From Xenopus tropicalis (Eukaryota; Chordata; Amphibia; Anura; Pipidae), in the NCBI RefSeq assembly GCF_000004195.4, contig NC_030683.2, positions 85,399,410 to 85,463,409 on the forward strand: a stretch of 64,000 nucleotides of DNA. Direction: 5' to 3'. Within the stretch, counting starts at the first letter, position 1. Each line of letters opens with the position of its first letter. The notes below the pieces were generated by a model. The model was not told the origin of the DNA, did not search any database, and saw nothing but the letters and a program-made list of their open reading frames with translations. Shown here piece by piece: positions 21,845-33,530 of this stretch. Made by a program: the position numbers and the translations under genes.

Positions 21845-21941
21845 CCCCAGTCGTCCTGCACTGACAGGTAGGGCCGACCGAGAAAGGAAGATTTTCTTAC
21901 CTGAAAAATCCTTTTCTCGTAGGCCCGTACTGTCAGTGCAG
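21845..21941 (+). repeat. Internal complementary region of the DIRS element
   Basis: It fuses the complements of the two element ends. 21845-21885 equals the complement of 16540-16580 (41 of 41), and 21883-21941 equals the complement of 22128-22186 (59 of 59). In DIRS elements this region serves as template for completing the ends of the circular intermediate. Confidence 0.93.
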
Positions 21942-22027
21942 CATCCCGCCCTGTTGGGGTGCCGGTTTTTGCTGCTCGTCACATAGTAGTAGGTAGTTAG
22001 GCTATCTCCACCGGCAGACTTTGGTAC

Positions 22028-22186
22028 AAAACTGGAGGAAGAAGTGGAGCTACGGTGGAGAGAGATGGGAAAAGTTTCTTCAGTTTGTCCTGCCTCCAGA
22101 GAGGATTAACTTAACCCCCCAGTCGTCCTGCACTGACAGTACGGGCCTACGAGAAAAGGATTTTTCAGGTAAGAAAATCTTCCTTT
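22028..22186 (-). repeat. Right inverted terminal repeat of the DIRS element
   Basis: It is the inverted counterpart of the left repeat, with an extra outer extension of about 31 bases (22156-22186) that the left repeat lacks. The extension is represented in the internal complementary region. Unequal terminal repeats are normal in DIRS elements. Confidence 0.92.
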
Positions 22187-24168
22187 CAGTGCAGGCATGA
22201 GGGAAAAACGCATCTCACACTTCAATGAACTGGGCAAAGTTCCCTGAAGTGCATGGGAAGGCCCAGAATAAGTTTAGCTGAATTACAAAAGAACGGGCTG
22301 TATTTAAAAAAAGAAAAAGTTAATGGCATACCACTCCCATTTTACTAAATTTGGCAGGTTATGTAAAATTTGAATACATTTTTGGGGATCTTGGGGTCTT
22401 GGTTTATGTGTTATTACAGTTTTACTAATGAAATCGAGAAAATCTGGACAGTTGTGAGGCATGGTGCCAGGCACATACCATGTACCTACCCCTAGTCCTA
22501 GCCCTGGGGAGGGGAACTTGCATCTTGTTCTTTCCGCAGGTACCCTGTCCCACCTCCACTTGTTGCTGTTGGGAGGGTGAACCTAAACAGACAAGGAACA
22601 AGGTAGGTGCTGTTTCCTGCTCCATCCTTTTAAACCTTTGGAGGAGCCCATGCAAAACTGCAGATTTAGCATCTCCCATGAACAAATAAAGCTCCATAGG
22701 CATTTTGCTGTTATGTGTCTGTATGAGTAAAGATGTTTTTGCAAGTAGTAGTCAGCACGGCAACTTGAATATGTTTTAGGACAGTGCAGGGTCTCCAATG
22801 GCCACTTCTCATTGGTATATTAAACTGCAAACAATCTGGAACAGCACCGCAACTTATGGTGAAGACGTGCATTGTGTTCAATACCAACCACAAAACCCAA
22901 CACCCACTCAATGGGGGAACATAACTTGGTAGTGATAAATTCTCTTTGAAGGGGGAGCACTTAGGAGTGCCCACAGACTTTTCCCATCAGGGACAAGGAG
23001 CAGAATGGGCTGGGGCCTCCGGATTTTTTTTCCGGTGTTCATCTGCCCAGTTTTGGATCTGCAGGAACTTCCCCAGTACCAGCCTCCTCCCCGGTTCCTA
23101 CTTTCCATGTCCCCCCTTTGATCTCTTACCAGCTGGTCTGTGGTACTTATAATACAAATGTTTAGTGACAGGATAATATGTACATCTTCCTGCCCTGCTT
23201 ATAAGCTACCTGCCTTGATTGGTCTTTCTATAGGCACTTCAGTACAAGGGACTGCAAATACAGGGACCATTACTTCCACCCCATCTGTATAAATCTGGTT
23301 CTATGCTCTTTGTTCAGCATTTTGACTGAAGGCATTAATACACTTTTATTGCACATAACAACTAAACAGTAGTATGCCCTTTCTAACTGGTATTTGATTT
23401 GCATCATGTCAGGGTGCCTGAACAGCAAAGTAATCACCATGTTAAATAGCTACACGAGCTAGGGCAGGTAAGCAGATATCTCATTGGTGAATTTTTCTGC
23501 ATCTGTAATTACATTTGAGAAACCTACTAATGGGGGGTAAGAGATAGAGTTGGGTGGTTTATGGTGGATGCACTCCTCCTTTAGAAATGTTTTAGTCACC
23601 TATGTAAGCTTCATTATTAGAAAGTATGGAACATGTTTTAGTTAAAGCCTTTGCATATGTAATAAACACAAAAATACAACTTTAAAACTTTTGAATTCCA
23701 CCCAAGATTTTGCATAAAATGGAACAGATTTCTTTGCAATATAAGTATATAGAGTTTATAATGTAATTACCTACAGCAGCCACATGATGTCAGTATTATA
23801 GCAACAATAAAACAAATGTAACAACTATGTAATTCCAAAAATGACCTTTTTGAAAGTGCCTTTTTACAAAGCTTCATATAGTTTTCATCAAATGTTTCAT
23901 CAATGTTGAAATAGCTGTCAGCGCAGTAATAGCATTTTTATTGAATTAGCAAAATGTAAATCTCATTCTTTTAATAACATTTTAATGGGTCCAGTACTTG
24001 CCAGTTAGGTTTAACCTGCAACAAATGTTAACAAAACAAACATGTAATTAGCTCTCTAAGTGAAAAAATGGTCCCCCTGGGATCAAACCAAGGGCACACA
24101 TACATGTTAGGCCACATCAGCCAATGAATGGACAAAGTTCTACCTTTTACTCTCAACACTACTTCTTG
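22187..24168. other. Intergenic sequence, nothing identified
   Basis: Unique-looking AT-rich sequence right of the DIRS insertion. A short tRNA-like patch near 24068 was considered and rejected. No supported gene. Confidence 0.45.
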
Positions 24169-24171
24169 TTA

Positions 24172-24545
24172 GGGGCACATTTACTAATCCACGAACGTCC
24201 GAAAAGCATCCGAATGCGTTTTTTTCGTAATGATCGGTACTTTGCGATTTTTTCGCGAATTGTCGCGACTTTTTCGAGCTCTCAATACAAAAGTTGCGAC
24301 AATTCACGAAAGTCGTAATGGCTATGAAAAAGTCGCGACAATTCACAAAATTTGTAATGGCTATGAAAAAGTCACGACAATTCGCGCAAGTCGTACCGGT
24401 TACGAAAAAGTCGCGACAATTTACGGGAAAGTCGTAACGGCGACGAAAAAAACGCAAAAAATACGAAAAAGTCGCAAAATGTTCGTTTTCCAATCCGAAT
24501 TTTTTTTCATTCGGATTCGGATTTGTGGATTAGTAAATCAGCCCC
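24172..24545. mobile_element. Palindromic Harbinger-like MITE, TTA target duplication
   Basis: The ends GGGGCACATTTACTAATCC and the complement of GGGGCTGATTTACTAATCC lie between TTA at 24169-24171 and 24546-24548. The interior is a long foldback full of repeated GTCGCGAC and TACGAAAAAG motifs. It is the same family as 28219-28655 and 32247-32776. Confidence 0.8.
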
Positions 24546-24548
24546 TTA

Positions 24549-25483
24549 GAGCTGCATCCCGAGGAAGCACATAGCCCATCACGAAATAGTGGTTCAAGGT
24601 AAATGGTGTACATGGTCAATATTTATAGAAATAAATTTTCCAGTTTGGTAAGATATTTTAATAGGTCACTTAATATCTATCTGTTGTTTAAGCATTCGTT
24701 CTGGGGGTATAGTTTTCCTTTAAATCTGTTATATTCTCAAATTTTGACCACTTTGACTTTACCCCTCAGTAATATGAAAGTAAATAGTGCAAACTGAAGA
24801 AAAGAATGAAATAGGAGATTATGTTAGGTATCAGAAGATCTGATATTATAGGGTGCTGTTTGTCCCAAGAAAATTTAGTGTGCAAAAGATACATGTATAT
24901 GTATACAAAACATATTCTCAATAGATAGAAAGAATGTCTCTCAGGGTAAATATGTCATTGTGGCCATGTACACTGGTGAAAAAATATACAAAATAATAAT
25001 TCTAGTAAAGAATGAAAACAAAATCAAGTTTGTGCACAAAATGAAATCATAAACTCCATTTAAACAAGCATTCTGTTTCACAAACGTAAAATATGCATGT
25101 AACAAAACCAGTGATATGTAATGATACCTACACAATTCATTATTAAAAAAAACATGGTCACACTATATAATGGTGTAAATGACTAACATGTGCTAAGCTA
25201 CACATTTTATCTCTAACTCTAATTTGCTAGATTTTAATGACAAAATAGACACTTTCAAGTCAATAAAACGTAAGACCTTTATAAAAACACAGGGGAGGAA
25301 AGAGGGCTGGGGTCCCTCCTGAAGCTTTGCCTTCAGGTTATGTCACTAGGCCCCTCAGTATAGAACAATATACCAATCAGAGACTATAGTTGTGCAACTT
25401 TGCATAATTCCCCTGCTGTAGTAGTGACCCTAATAAAATATATAAATAATTGTTGAGCTACTACATAATTGATGTAGCAAAAG
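24549..25483. other. Intergenic sequence, nothing identified
   Basis: AT-rich, with no element termini or supported open frame. Confidence 0.45.
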
Positions 25484-25815
25484 TACAGGTATAGGACCTA
25501 TTATCCAGAATGCTCGGGACCAAGGGTATTCCGGATAAGGGGTCTTTCCGTAATATGGATCTCCATACCTTAAGCCTACTAAAAAATCAATAAAACTTTA
25601 ATCAAACCCAACAGGATTGTTTTGCATCCAATAAGGATTAATTATATCTTAGTTGGGATCAATTACATGGTACTGTTTTATTACTACAGAGAAAAAGGAA
25701 ATCAGTTTTAAAATTCTGAATTATTTGATTAAAATGGAGTCTATGGGAGATGGGCTTTCCGTAATTCGGAGCTTTCTGGATAACGGGTTTCCGGATAAGG
25801 GGTCCGATACCTGTA
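25484..25815 (-). repeat. 'TACAGGTATAGGACC' MITE, inverted copy
   Basis: Starts TACAGGTATAGGACC and ends GGTCCGATACCTGTA, closely matching the copy at 11224-11555. Confidence 0.8.
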
Positions 25816-26012
25816 ATTTAGTGTACCCTGCCAACCCAGGCCTGCTGTTAATGTTGAGGGGATAATAAGTATATTGTAATTATGGGTTATGTTGGAAGAT
25901 ATTGGGAATAGTAATATCACCTCAAATTATTAATTGTGGTTTGCAGAAGAGGTAGGCAGAAGAAGCAACACCCTCTACTGTCTATATACCTTTAGGTCAG
26001 GGTCCTGGAGGA

Positions 26013-26155
26013 CCGCTTTATTATTACAGTGAAAAAGAAAATCATTTTTAAAAATTAGAATTATTTGCTTATAATGGAGTCTATGAAAGATGGCCTTTTC
26101 ATAATTCAGAATTTTCTGGATAACGGGTTTCCGGATTAGGGATCCCATACCTGTA
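26013..26155 (-). repeat. 'TACAGGTAT' MITE, truncated copy
   Basis: Only the half ending GGGATCCCATACCTGTA remains, joined on its left to unrelated sequence. Confidence 0.65.
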
Positions 26156-26437
26156 TATTCAAAATAAATATTGATTTAGCAAAGGGAATTAAAGGGAACA
26201 AAAAAAAATAAGCTGTATAGTTTAAGGTTCTTTAAATAAAAACTGGCCTTTATCGCAGTATTTATAAGTCACAGAGACTCAGTAACTTACAAACTTGGCC
26301 ATGGGGATCCTTGCTAAGTAGGCCATAAGGGTCCTGGCTAAGTAGGTTTAAGGAACCCCAGCAAAGGCTGGCCACACTTTCTAGAAAATGCCTTCTTGTT
26401 GTAACCCTTTTTGGCTCCAACTAGTGATAGGTTAGAG

Positions 26438-27481
26438 CAGTGCTGTCCAACTTCTGCGGTGCCAAGGGCTGAAATTTCTCGACCATACATGGTGGAGGGC
26501 CGCTAATGAAAGCCAGTTTTGACCACTCTCCTTTTAAAACCACACCCATTTTATCGCCATACTCTGCCTGCTCTATGCTCTCTGTGTGTGCCATACTCTG
26601 CCTGCCCTATGCTGCCTGTGTGTGCCATACTCAGCCTGCCCTATGCTGCCAGTGTGTGCCATACTTTTCCAGTTCTATGCTGCCTGTGTGTGCCACACTC
26701 TGCTTGTCCTATGCTGTCTGTATGTGCCATACTCTGCCTGCCCTGTGCTGTCTGTATGTGCCATACTCTGCATGCACTATGCTACCTGTGTGTGCCATAC
26801 TCTGTCTGCCCTTAGCTGCCTGTGTGTGCCATACTCTGCCTGCCCTTAGCTGCCTATGTATACCATACTCTGCCTGCCCTTAGCTGCCTGTGTGTGCCAT
26901 ACTCTGCCTGCTCTATGTTGCCTGTGTGTGCCATACTCTGCCTGCCCTATATTGCCTGTGTGTGCCATACCCTCCATGCCCTATGCTGCCTGTGTGTGCC
27001 ATACTCTGCCTGCCCTACCTGTTTGTGCCATTCCATCCCAGCCCTATGCTGCCTGTGTGTGCCATACTCTGTCTGCCCTTAGCTGCCTGTGTGTGCCATA
27101 CTCTGCCTGCCCTTAGCTGCCTATGTATGCCATACTCTGCCTGCCCTTAGCTGCCTGTGTGTGCCATACTCTGCCTGCCCTATGTTGCCTGTGTGTGCCA
27201 TACTCTGCCTGCCCTACCTGTGTGTGTCATACACTCACCGAGCATAGGCCAGGCAATATATACAATGTCTGAGGTGTGAAAAATGTGGGTGTGAACAACA
27301 CAATGGATTACATGTTTAAATAATACAGGGGGGTTACAGCCTGAATCTGAGGTGAGAACCATGCAGGGGGCCAGTTAATCTCAGTACTGATACCATTTAA
27401 AGCTTACACAAAGGTAAGCCATCAAAGCAGCCAGACAGGTGGGGGGCCACACAGAGGGGGGCCGCAAGTTGGACAGCACTG
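26438..27481. mobile_element. hAT-type MITE carrying a 34-bp minisatellite
   Basis: The termini CAGTGCTGTCCAACTT and AAGTTGGACAGCACTG are perfect inverted complements. They are flanked by a perfect 8-bp duplication GGTTAGAG (26430-26437 and 27482-27489), diagnostic of hAT. About two thirds of the 1,044 bp is the tandem array listed separately. No transposase is present. Confidence 0.9.
26555..27235 (+). repeat. 34-bp tandem repeat (minisatellite), about 20 units
   Basis: The unit contains GCCATACTCTGCCTGCCC followed by TATGCTGCCTGTGTGT. Units differ by a few substitutions, and a few are shortened (for example near 27015 and 27213). Because 34 is not a multiple of three, the array stays open in all three forward frames as a Cys/Pro/Leu-rich reading; this is not a gene. 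Confidence 0.92.
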
Positions 27482-27763
27482 GGTTAGAGCATGGGATACA
27501 CCGTACTCTCTTTTATGGAGGGTGTTAAACTACACCTCTCACTGCCAGGTGTAATAATGATGTAAAAGGTGAGGCCATGAGTTCTTTTGCAGCAAACTCA
27601 AACAGAACTGGTTTATTGTCCAAGACAATCAAAGCAATGCAGGGTTATCAATGCTCACAAATGCAGATGGAATTACAGAGATAAAGCTGCAGCAGAATCA
27701 GAATAGTGCACCACTGTGGAAAATTAGCTTGGCTAAGTAGATTTATGTCCTTATGGTTTCTAC

Positions 27764-28689
27764 CTTAAAGAAGAAGTTAACCTTTTTTTTTTCTTTTTCT
27801 ATCTTTAAAATTATTCTAAGCAACCCCCAGAATAACATATTCCTTGTTGATCCCAGGTTCAGTGGAAAATCCACCTGGTTCAACAGATGCAGCCAAAGAG
27901 GAAGATCCACCCCTTGCTAAACACTATATATATATGGGGGCTATTGACCCAGGCAGCCAGAAAACTATTGTGAAACTACTTTAATTGTTATTGCTACATT
28001 TTAGTACTTATTTTTCTATTCAAGTCCTCTCCATGTATCATATTTCATTCAAACAACAACATCCTGGTTGCTAAGGTGATTTAGGTCCTAGCAACCAAAT
28101 AGCTGCTGAAATTCCAAATGGGAGAGCAGCTGAACAAAAACTGAAATAAAATACAAATAATAGTAAATGAAGACCATTTACAAATTGTCTCAGAATATTA
28201 CTCTCTACATCATACTAAGGGGCTGATTTACTAATCCACGAACGTCCAAAAAGCGTCCGAATGCGTTTTTTTGTAATGATTTGTATTTTGCGATTTTTTC
28301 ATCGCCGTTGCGACTTTTTTGTAAATTGTCACGACTTTTTCGTAGCCATTACGACTTGCACGAATTGTCGCAACTTTTTCGTAGCCGTCGCGGAAAAATC
28401 GGAAAGGTTTGCCCGCCGTTTACTAGCGCTCAATACGAAAAAGTTGTGACAATTCGCGCAAGTCGTAATGGCTACAAAAAAGTTGCGACAATTCGCGCAA
28501 GTCGTAACGGCTACGAAAAAGTCACGACAATTCACGAAAAAGTTGCGACGGCGACGAAAAAATCGCAAAAAATACGAAAAAGTTGCAAAATGTTCGTTTC
28601 CAATCCGATTTTTTCCCATTCGGAATTCAGATTCATGGATTAGTAAATCAGCCCCTAATAGTTAACTCAAAAGTGAGCAACCCCTTTAA
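27764..28689. repeat. TTAA-flanked MITE (T2-like), split by a palindromic MITE
   Basis: It starts at TTAAAGAAGAAGTTAACC and ends GAGCAACCCCTTTAA, with CCTGGTTGCTAAGG and CCTAGCAACC family motifs between. The Harbinger-like element at 28219-28655 sits near its right end, splitting the family's CATACTAA...AGTTAACTC motif. Confidence 0.7.
28219..28655. mobile_element. Palindromic Harbinger-like MITE, TAA target duplication, nested
   Basis: The ends GGGGCTGATTTACTAATCC and the inverted complement are bounded by TAA (28216-28218 and 28656-28658). The interior folds back through repeated GTCGCAACTTTTTCGTA-type arms. Confidence 0.85.
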
Positions 28690-29822
28690 CGTAATGGTTT
28701 TATGCGGTTTTAGGTGGCTGTAATCTATTTTACCACTTGGTGGTGCTATATCTCCATAACTGTAAACAAATGAGTAGCAGAATTAAAGTGCAGCAGATGC
28801 ACTCTTTGCTCACTGGATGGCACTGGATTTCTTTGCATGAAAGACCCAAACACCATTTAATTACTATATACCAATTTATAAAAGATCAAAATGGAACCAT
28901 ATTCTCTTTTAACTCATTTCAGAGGCTTTTGGAGTAATACCACATGGTCTTATAAAGCATCAAATCCAAAGTGATGCAAAATAATACTAGAATGGAAATG
29001 TTACTGATATGGTGAACATTACTGAATACCAATGTCAATCAAACATTTGTCTCCTTTATACAAAAATATTTTGTTCTGCCTTTAATTAGAAATAATAATG
29101 TATTTCACCAGCTCTGCAATTGAGAACATATTCCAGTTAAATATTTGCCAAAAATCCTATAAAAGCTATAAATGTGCTGAAATGAGCCAATTGTTTGTAA
29201 TATTAATAGGTAGAAAATGTTCACATTATTGTTGAAATTCAATTTTTTAATCAAAACTGTACAAGGAGCAAAGTTCAGGTGAAAAGGGACATTGGCTTCC
29301 CATGGAACAACCCTAACTTGCCCATCATTCAGAAAAAAACAAGCTTTGTAGTGCCAGGACACTGTCTGCTTAGGGCAGGAGTTGAGTACAGGGCTCCTAT
29401 CTTGTAGAATGTAGACTAAGACATATTAAATGTGACAGGAAACAAAAATGTTTTAAATTCAAAAGCAAAATAAACAGGAAAGCACATGCACCACTATATA
29501 ATGGACTTCTAGGCACAGCTTTACCTCTTTACATCCTTGACTTACTGCTGTCTGAATTCATTGTTACTCAGCAGAAGAAGTATGGGGTTAATCAGAACCT
29601 TACCAGAACAGAGAGGTAATTGTGTAACAAATTGTATGTATTTTCAGTGTCATTCACTAGCTGCAGGCCTTCCAGTGTACAGGGAGTTGTAGAACAACAA
29701 CACCTGGAGGGTTTTAGGATGGATATCTAGGATCCATTTCCCATCAACCGCCTCCTCACAGTCTTTTAGCATCAGCTTTGGCTCTCTGTCCTGTTATCCT
29801 ATTACTTTACCCTATATGGTAT
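28690..29822. other. Intergenic sequence, nothing identified
   Basis: No element termini and no coding or RNA-gene signal. Confidence 0.45.
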
Positions 29823-30110
29823 TGAAGGGGTTGTTCACCTTTGCATTAACTTTTAGTATAATGTAGAGAGTAATATTCTTAGACAATTTGCAATTGGTCG
29901 TCATTTTTTTATTATTTGTGGTTGTGTAATTATTTTACTTTTTGTCCAGTAATTCTCCAGTTTGGAATTTCAGCAGTTATCTGGTTGCTATGGTCCAAAT
30001 TACCTTAGCAACCAGGCATTGGTTTGAATGAGAGACTGATATATTTATAGGAGAGGACCTAAACAGACAGAATTGTAATAAAAAGTAACAATAACAATTG
30101 TGCTTGTACA
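29823..30110. repeat. T2-like MITE, right end lost
   Basis: AAGGGGTTGTTCACCTTTGC, then ATTTGCAATTGGTC, CTGGTTGCTATGG and TACCTTAGCAACCAGG. It matches the family at 52450-52916 but breaks off near 30110. Confidence 0.7.
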
Positions 30111-30709
30111 ATTGGAATGCAAAGGGAATGGCTATGGCTAGCGCCATACTCCTTGTTACTAGATGAACTATACATATGCTGGTGTTTTACTGTTACTGTG
30201 CAATATTATTATATAGTTATGTTTAATATTTTTTGGTTTACATTCTAGAGGAGAATAGACTGAAATACAGAGGACATAGCTTTGTCCAGACATGCACTTT
30301 GTATTATTGGATAATCTGCTCCAAATATATTCCAGTAAGATAACTAGGTCCATGTCTCCCTCTGCTGGACCATTTACTTATTACTTCTGTTTATCCCAGT
30401 GGAGCACCTGATGGGAGAAGCTTCATTTATCACTGTATAAAGAAAATAATCAGAAATTATGTATAGTTTGATTAGCCACTTAAATAGAAATTCTGTGAAG
30501 TATCACATTAACAAATTACTAAACTACAAAGGGGCTTTTAGGAAAAAAATGTGTGACAGATCTGGCCATGCAAAAACATACAAGAAAGGATTGATCTATT
30601 GATATTCCCTGGCCAATGGTTTTCTGGAAATTAATTCTTTGCTATATATTTAAAAAAGGATTTTGGCTACAGTACTAGTCCTCTCACTTTGCTAAGTCAC
30701 CATACCTGT

Positions 30710-31189
30710 TTAAAGGAGAAGGAAAGTCTAAATCACTGGGAAGTGCCAATTGTTAGGCACCCCCTAGTGATTGTAATACGTTACCAGGACAACGTAGAAA
30801 ACTGATGCACTCTGGGGTATTTTCTGCAGAAGTTTGGTGTGGTCTTTCTTCCTCTTGTCTCTTCCTTTCATTGGGGCGCCAGCTAGCACATGCACACTAG
30901 AGCCGGCTTTTTCTTTTTTAATTTGCCTTTCACTCTACTGAGCATGTATCTGCCCGGGCCAGAATGAAAATAAGACTCAAATTAGATGGCAACAAGGATC
31001 TGCACGGATACCTTCAGCTGGTGCAGATTTCAGGGAGCAGGAGCACCGGCCCAGGGTATCAGGTAAGTGAGGACCAGAGGACCTGACCATATGGGGTTAA
31101 TATTTAAAAGAGAATGAAAATTTAAATTGCCTGAGGGGTGTCAAAATGTTAGGCACCTCCCAGTGATTTAAACTTTCATTCTCCTTTAA
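30710..31189. repeat. TTAA-flanked MITE with TTAAAGGAGAAGGAAAG termini
   Basis: TTAAAGGAGAAGGAAAGTC at the left is mirrored by a right end reading TTTCATTCTCCTTTAA. A subterminal inverted motif (TCACTGGGAAGTGCC and GGCACCTCCCAGTGA) recurs at both ends. It is a diverged relative of 52949-53369. Confidence 0.78.
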
Positions 31190-32243
31190 TAGTAACTCCA
31201 TATAGTGAGCCCCTCTGGTCATATTTTTCATAGGATGAAAGCAGCTTTGAATTTCACTTGAACAGGTGTCTCAAACAGGTTCAGTTCCAGCCAGGACACT
31301 GTCTGCACGGGGTCTCCATTTTATCCCGCTTGTATGGGTTGTCTCCAGATACTCTGTTTTCTTCCCACACTGTAAAACCATACAGGCAGCAAATTTGGCT
31401 CCTGATAAAATTGGCGCTACCATACATGAACGTGATAGGAACCTTAGATTGTAAGCTCCACTGGGCAGGGACTAATGTGAATGAGCTATAATCTTTGTAC
31501 AGTGCTGCAAACTGCATTGCTGAGATTTGGGACTTCATAGTTATGGTTCTAGTTACAACCCTTTCTGTGACATTTTATATAACAGTCATGTTCCCAGATG
31601 TATATATTATAAATGTAGCAGTGATGCTTACAATTGGTAAGGTCTGGGGAAATGAGAATTGAGAACAGTTGGTATAAATTATCCCTAAATCCTTTTGTGA
31701 GTACCTCTGTAAGTGCCTTTTGACTACAGTTTAACCCTGGCAAACTCCAAAACATCAAACAGCAGGTGGGCTGACAGAGCTGTTTATATGTTCAACTTTA
31801 AAAGGAAAAACCTTCCAGCGTAAAAGATTGTAACAAAGACCATTACACACAGAGCTCCTAGGATTTTCATAAGAGAATTCTCTTACATCTGTATTGAGCC
31901 ATGGCCACCTGAACAAAGAGCTGGAGAGGTGGAAAATTAAGTGTATAGAAAAACGGAACTATGATTGTTTAAATAAAGGTTTGTTATTGTCTTGATCAAT
32001 AGTTGAAAAAACATTTTAGGGGTCATTTACTGATTCCCAGGGCACAAGTGGTAGAGCGCTAGAGCACGACTCTTAGTACCCCGGGGAAACTGCACTCTGA
32101 ACTGATCACCAAATTAAAAATCCAATACCAATCCACTGAAGATCTGCATCAATGTAAAAAGTCTTTAGATTTATTGAGAGAGGCATAGCACTTCATGTTT
32201 CCTACTACAAGAATCCTTCCTGTGGTGCAGCTTACACAGCAAC
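31190..32243. other. Intergenic sequence with one L2-like 3' end fragment
   Basis: The 31445-31510 part has TAGATTGTAAGCTCCACTGG, GCAGGGAC and CAGTGCTGC, the conserved 3' end pattern of L2-type LINEs, plus strand. Nothing else is recognised. Confidence 0.5.
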
Positions 32244-32246
32244 TAA

Positions 32247-32776
32247 GGGGCTGATTTACTAACCCACGAACGGGTCGAAATGAGTCCGATTGCGTTTTTT
32301 TCGTAAAGATCGGTATTTTGCGATTTTTTCGTATTTTTTGCGATTTTTTCGGCGTCTTTACGAATTTTTCGTTACCAATACGATTTTTGCGTAAAAACGT
32401 GAGTTTTTCGTAGCCTTTACGAAAGTTGCGTAAAATCTTGCGATTTTTCCGTAGCGTTAAAACTTACGCGAAAAGTTGCGCCTTTTTCGTAGCGTTAAAA
32501 CTTAAAAGGTGCGAAGTTTCGCGTAAGTTTTAACGCTACGAAAAAAGCGCAACTTTTTGCGCAAGTTTTAACGCTACGGAAAAATCGCAAGATTTTACGC
32601 AACTTTCGTAAAGGCTACGAAAAACTCACGTTTTTACGCAAAAATCGTATTGGTAACGAAAAATTCGTAAAGACGCCGAAAAAATCGCAAAACATACGAA
32701 AAAGTCGCAAAATGTTCGTTTTCAAGTCGGAACTTTTCCAATTCGGGTCGGATTCGTGGGTTAGTAAATCAGCCCC
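32247..32776. mobile_element. 530-bp near-perfect palindromic Harbinger-like MITE
   Basis: TAA flanks both ends (32244-32246 and 32777-32779). The ends GGGGCTGATTTACTAACCC match their complement, and complementarity runs almost continuously to a centre near 32505-32515, around AAAACTTAAAAGG. Arms of about 260 bp make it the longest foldback in the window. Confidence 0.88.
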
Positions 32777-32905
32777 TAAGTGATTGGCCTAAAAAACAAA
32801 TTTACCCATTACCCCCACCAAAACATGTGATCAAGGATACAGCTCAATCTAGTGTCCAGGTATGATATGAACATTAGTCAGTGAAGCTTGGAGTTTAAAA
32901 TGCTT

Positions 32906-33530
32906 TTAAAGGACATGTAAAGCCTACATTTGCCTACAATGTATATTAGTTGGGCACATCTCCCCCACCCAAATGGCATCATGTGTACTGCATATATCCC
33001 CTCCGTTTGCCAGCACCATCACCCGGTGGCCATTTTTCCTCTGATACATAATCAGATAAATTTAAATCTGCAAGCAGCATACACACACACAGACCCTTAT
33101 TCAGCAAACATTTCATCAAGAATACAGGCTCACACAGGCAGGACTGTCTGATAAAAGTTCTGCTTTGTTTGAGCTCAGGAGAGAAAATTTAGGAAAAGAG
33201 AAAGTTAGGAGAAAAAACTGAAGCAGACAGCTAGAGCTGAGTTTCTATGGGAACCAGCAATGCCATCTCTTCACTGGCTGCTAGACTGGAGGGTGTGTTT
33301 AGTAATCTGAGCTTAGAACAACTGAGCATGCCCACAAGCCAGAAGTCAAAGCAAATTCCTGAGGGGGGGGGGGCGAGTGAGTTACAGGAGGAGAAGCAAA
33401 TCTAAGTGATTAAGGGGATGCTGCAACCTTACTATTAACCTCTGGACAACCAGTGTGGCAGGTATTGAAAGATTTCAAAAAGGCTGTTCACTGATTACAT
33501 TTTTGTGTGGGGGGTTTACATGTCCTTTAA
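32906..33530. repeat. TTAA-flanked MITE with AAAGGACATGTAAA termini
   Basis: It begins TTAAAGGACATGTAAAGCC and ends TTTACATGTCCTTTAA. The interior has a G run at 33364 and AGTTAGGAGAAAAAACTG. It is a 625-bp member of the TTAA group. Confidence 0.78.

Larger units (their letters stand above)
16540..22186 (+). mobile_element. DIRS-type tyrosine recombinase retrotransposon, apparently full length
   Basis: The 5.65-kb element has inverted terminal repeats at both ends (16540-16669, 22028-22186) and an internal complementary region (21845-21941). The first 41 bases of that region are the exact complement of the left end (16540-16580), and its last 59 bases are the exact complement of the right end (22128-22186). 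They overlap on a three-base AAA/TTT junction, the expected footprint of a circular intermediate. No target duplication flanks it, as expected for recombinase-mediated insertion. It has gag-like, RT/RNase H/methyltransferase-like and tyrosine recombinase frames, all open. This is the established DIRS1 architecture. Perfect internal matches suggest a young copy. Confidence 0.94.

Noticed and set aside
24068..24130. tRNA-like patch on the minus strand with a B-box-like GGTTTGATCCC
   Set aside because: A T-arm-like stem can be drawn, but no matching acceptor 5' strand, anticodon arm or A box is found. At best it is a tRNA-derived remnant.
26506..27150. Several overlapping Cys/Pro/Leu-rich open frames
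   Set aside because: They are the three forward frames of a 34-bp tandem repeat inside a hAT MITE. The unit length not being a multiple of three keeps all frames open by chance of composition.
26555..27235. CRISPR-like array of regular repeats
   Set aside because: The units are contiguous with no spacers, and the sequence is vertebrate, so it is a minisatellite.
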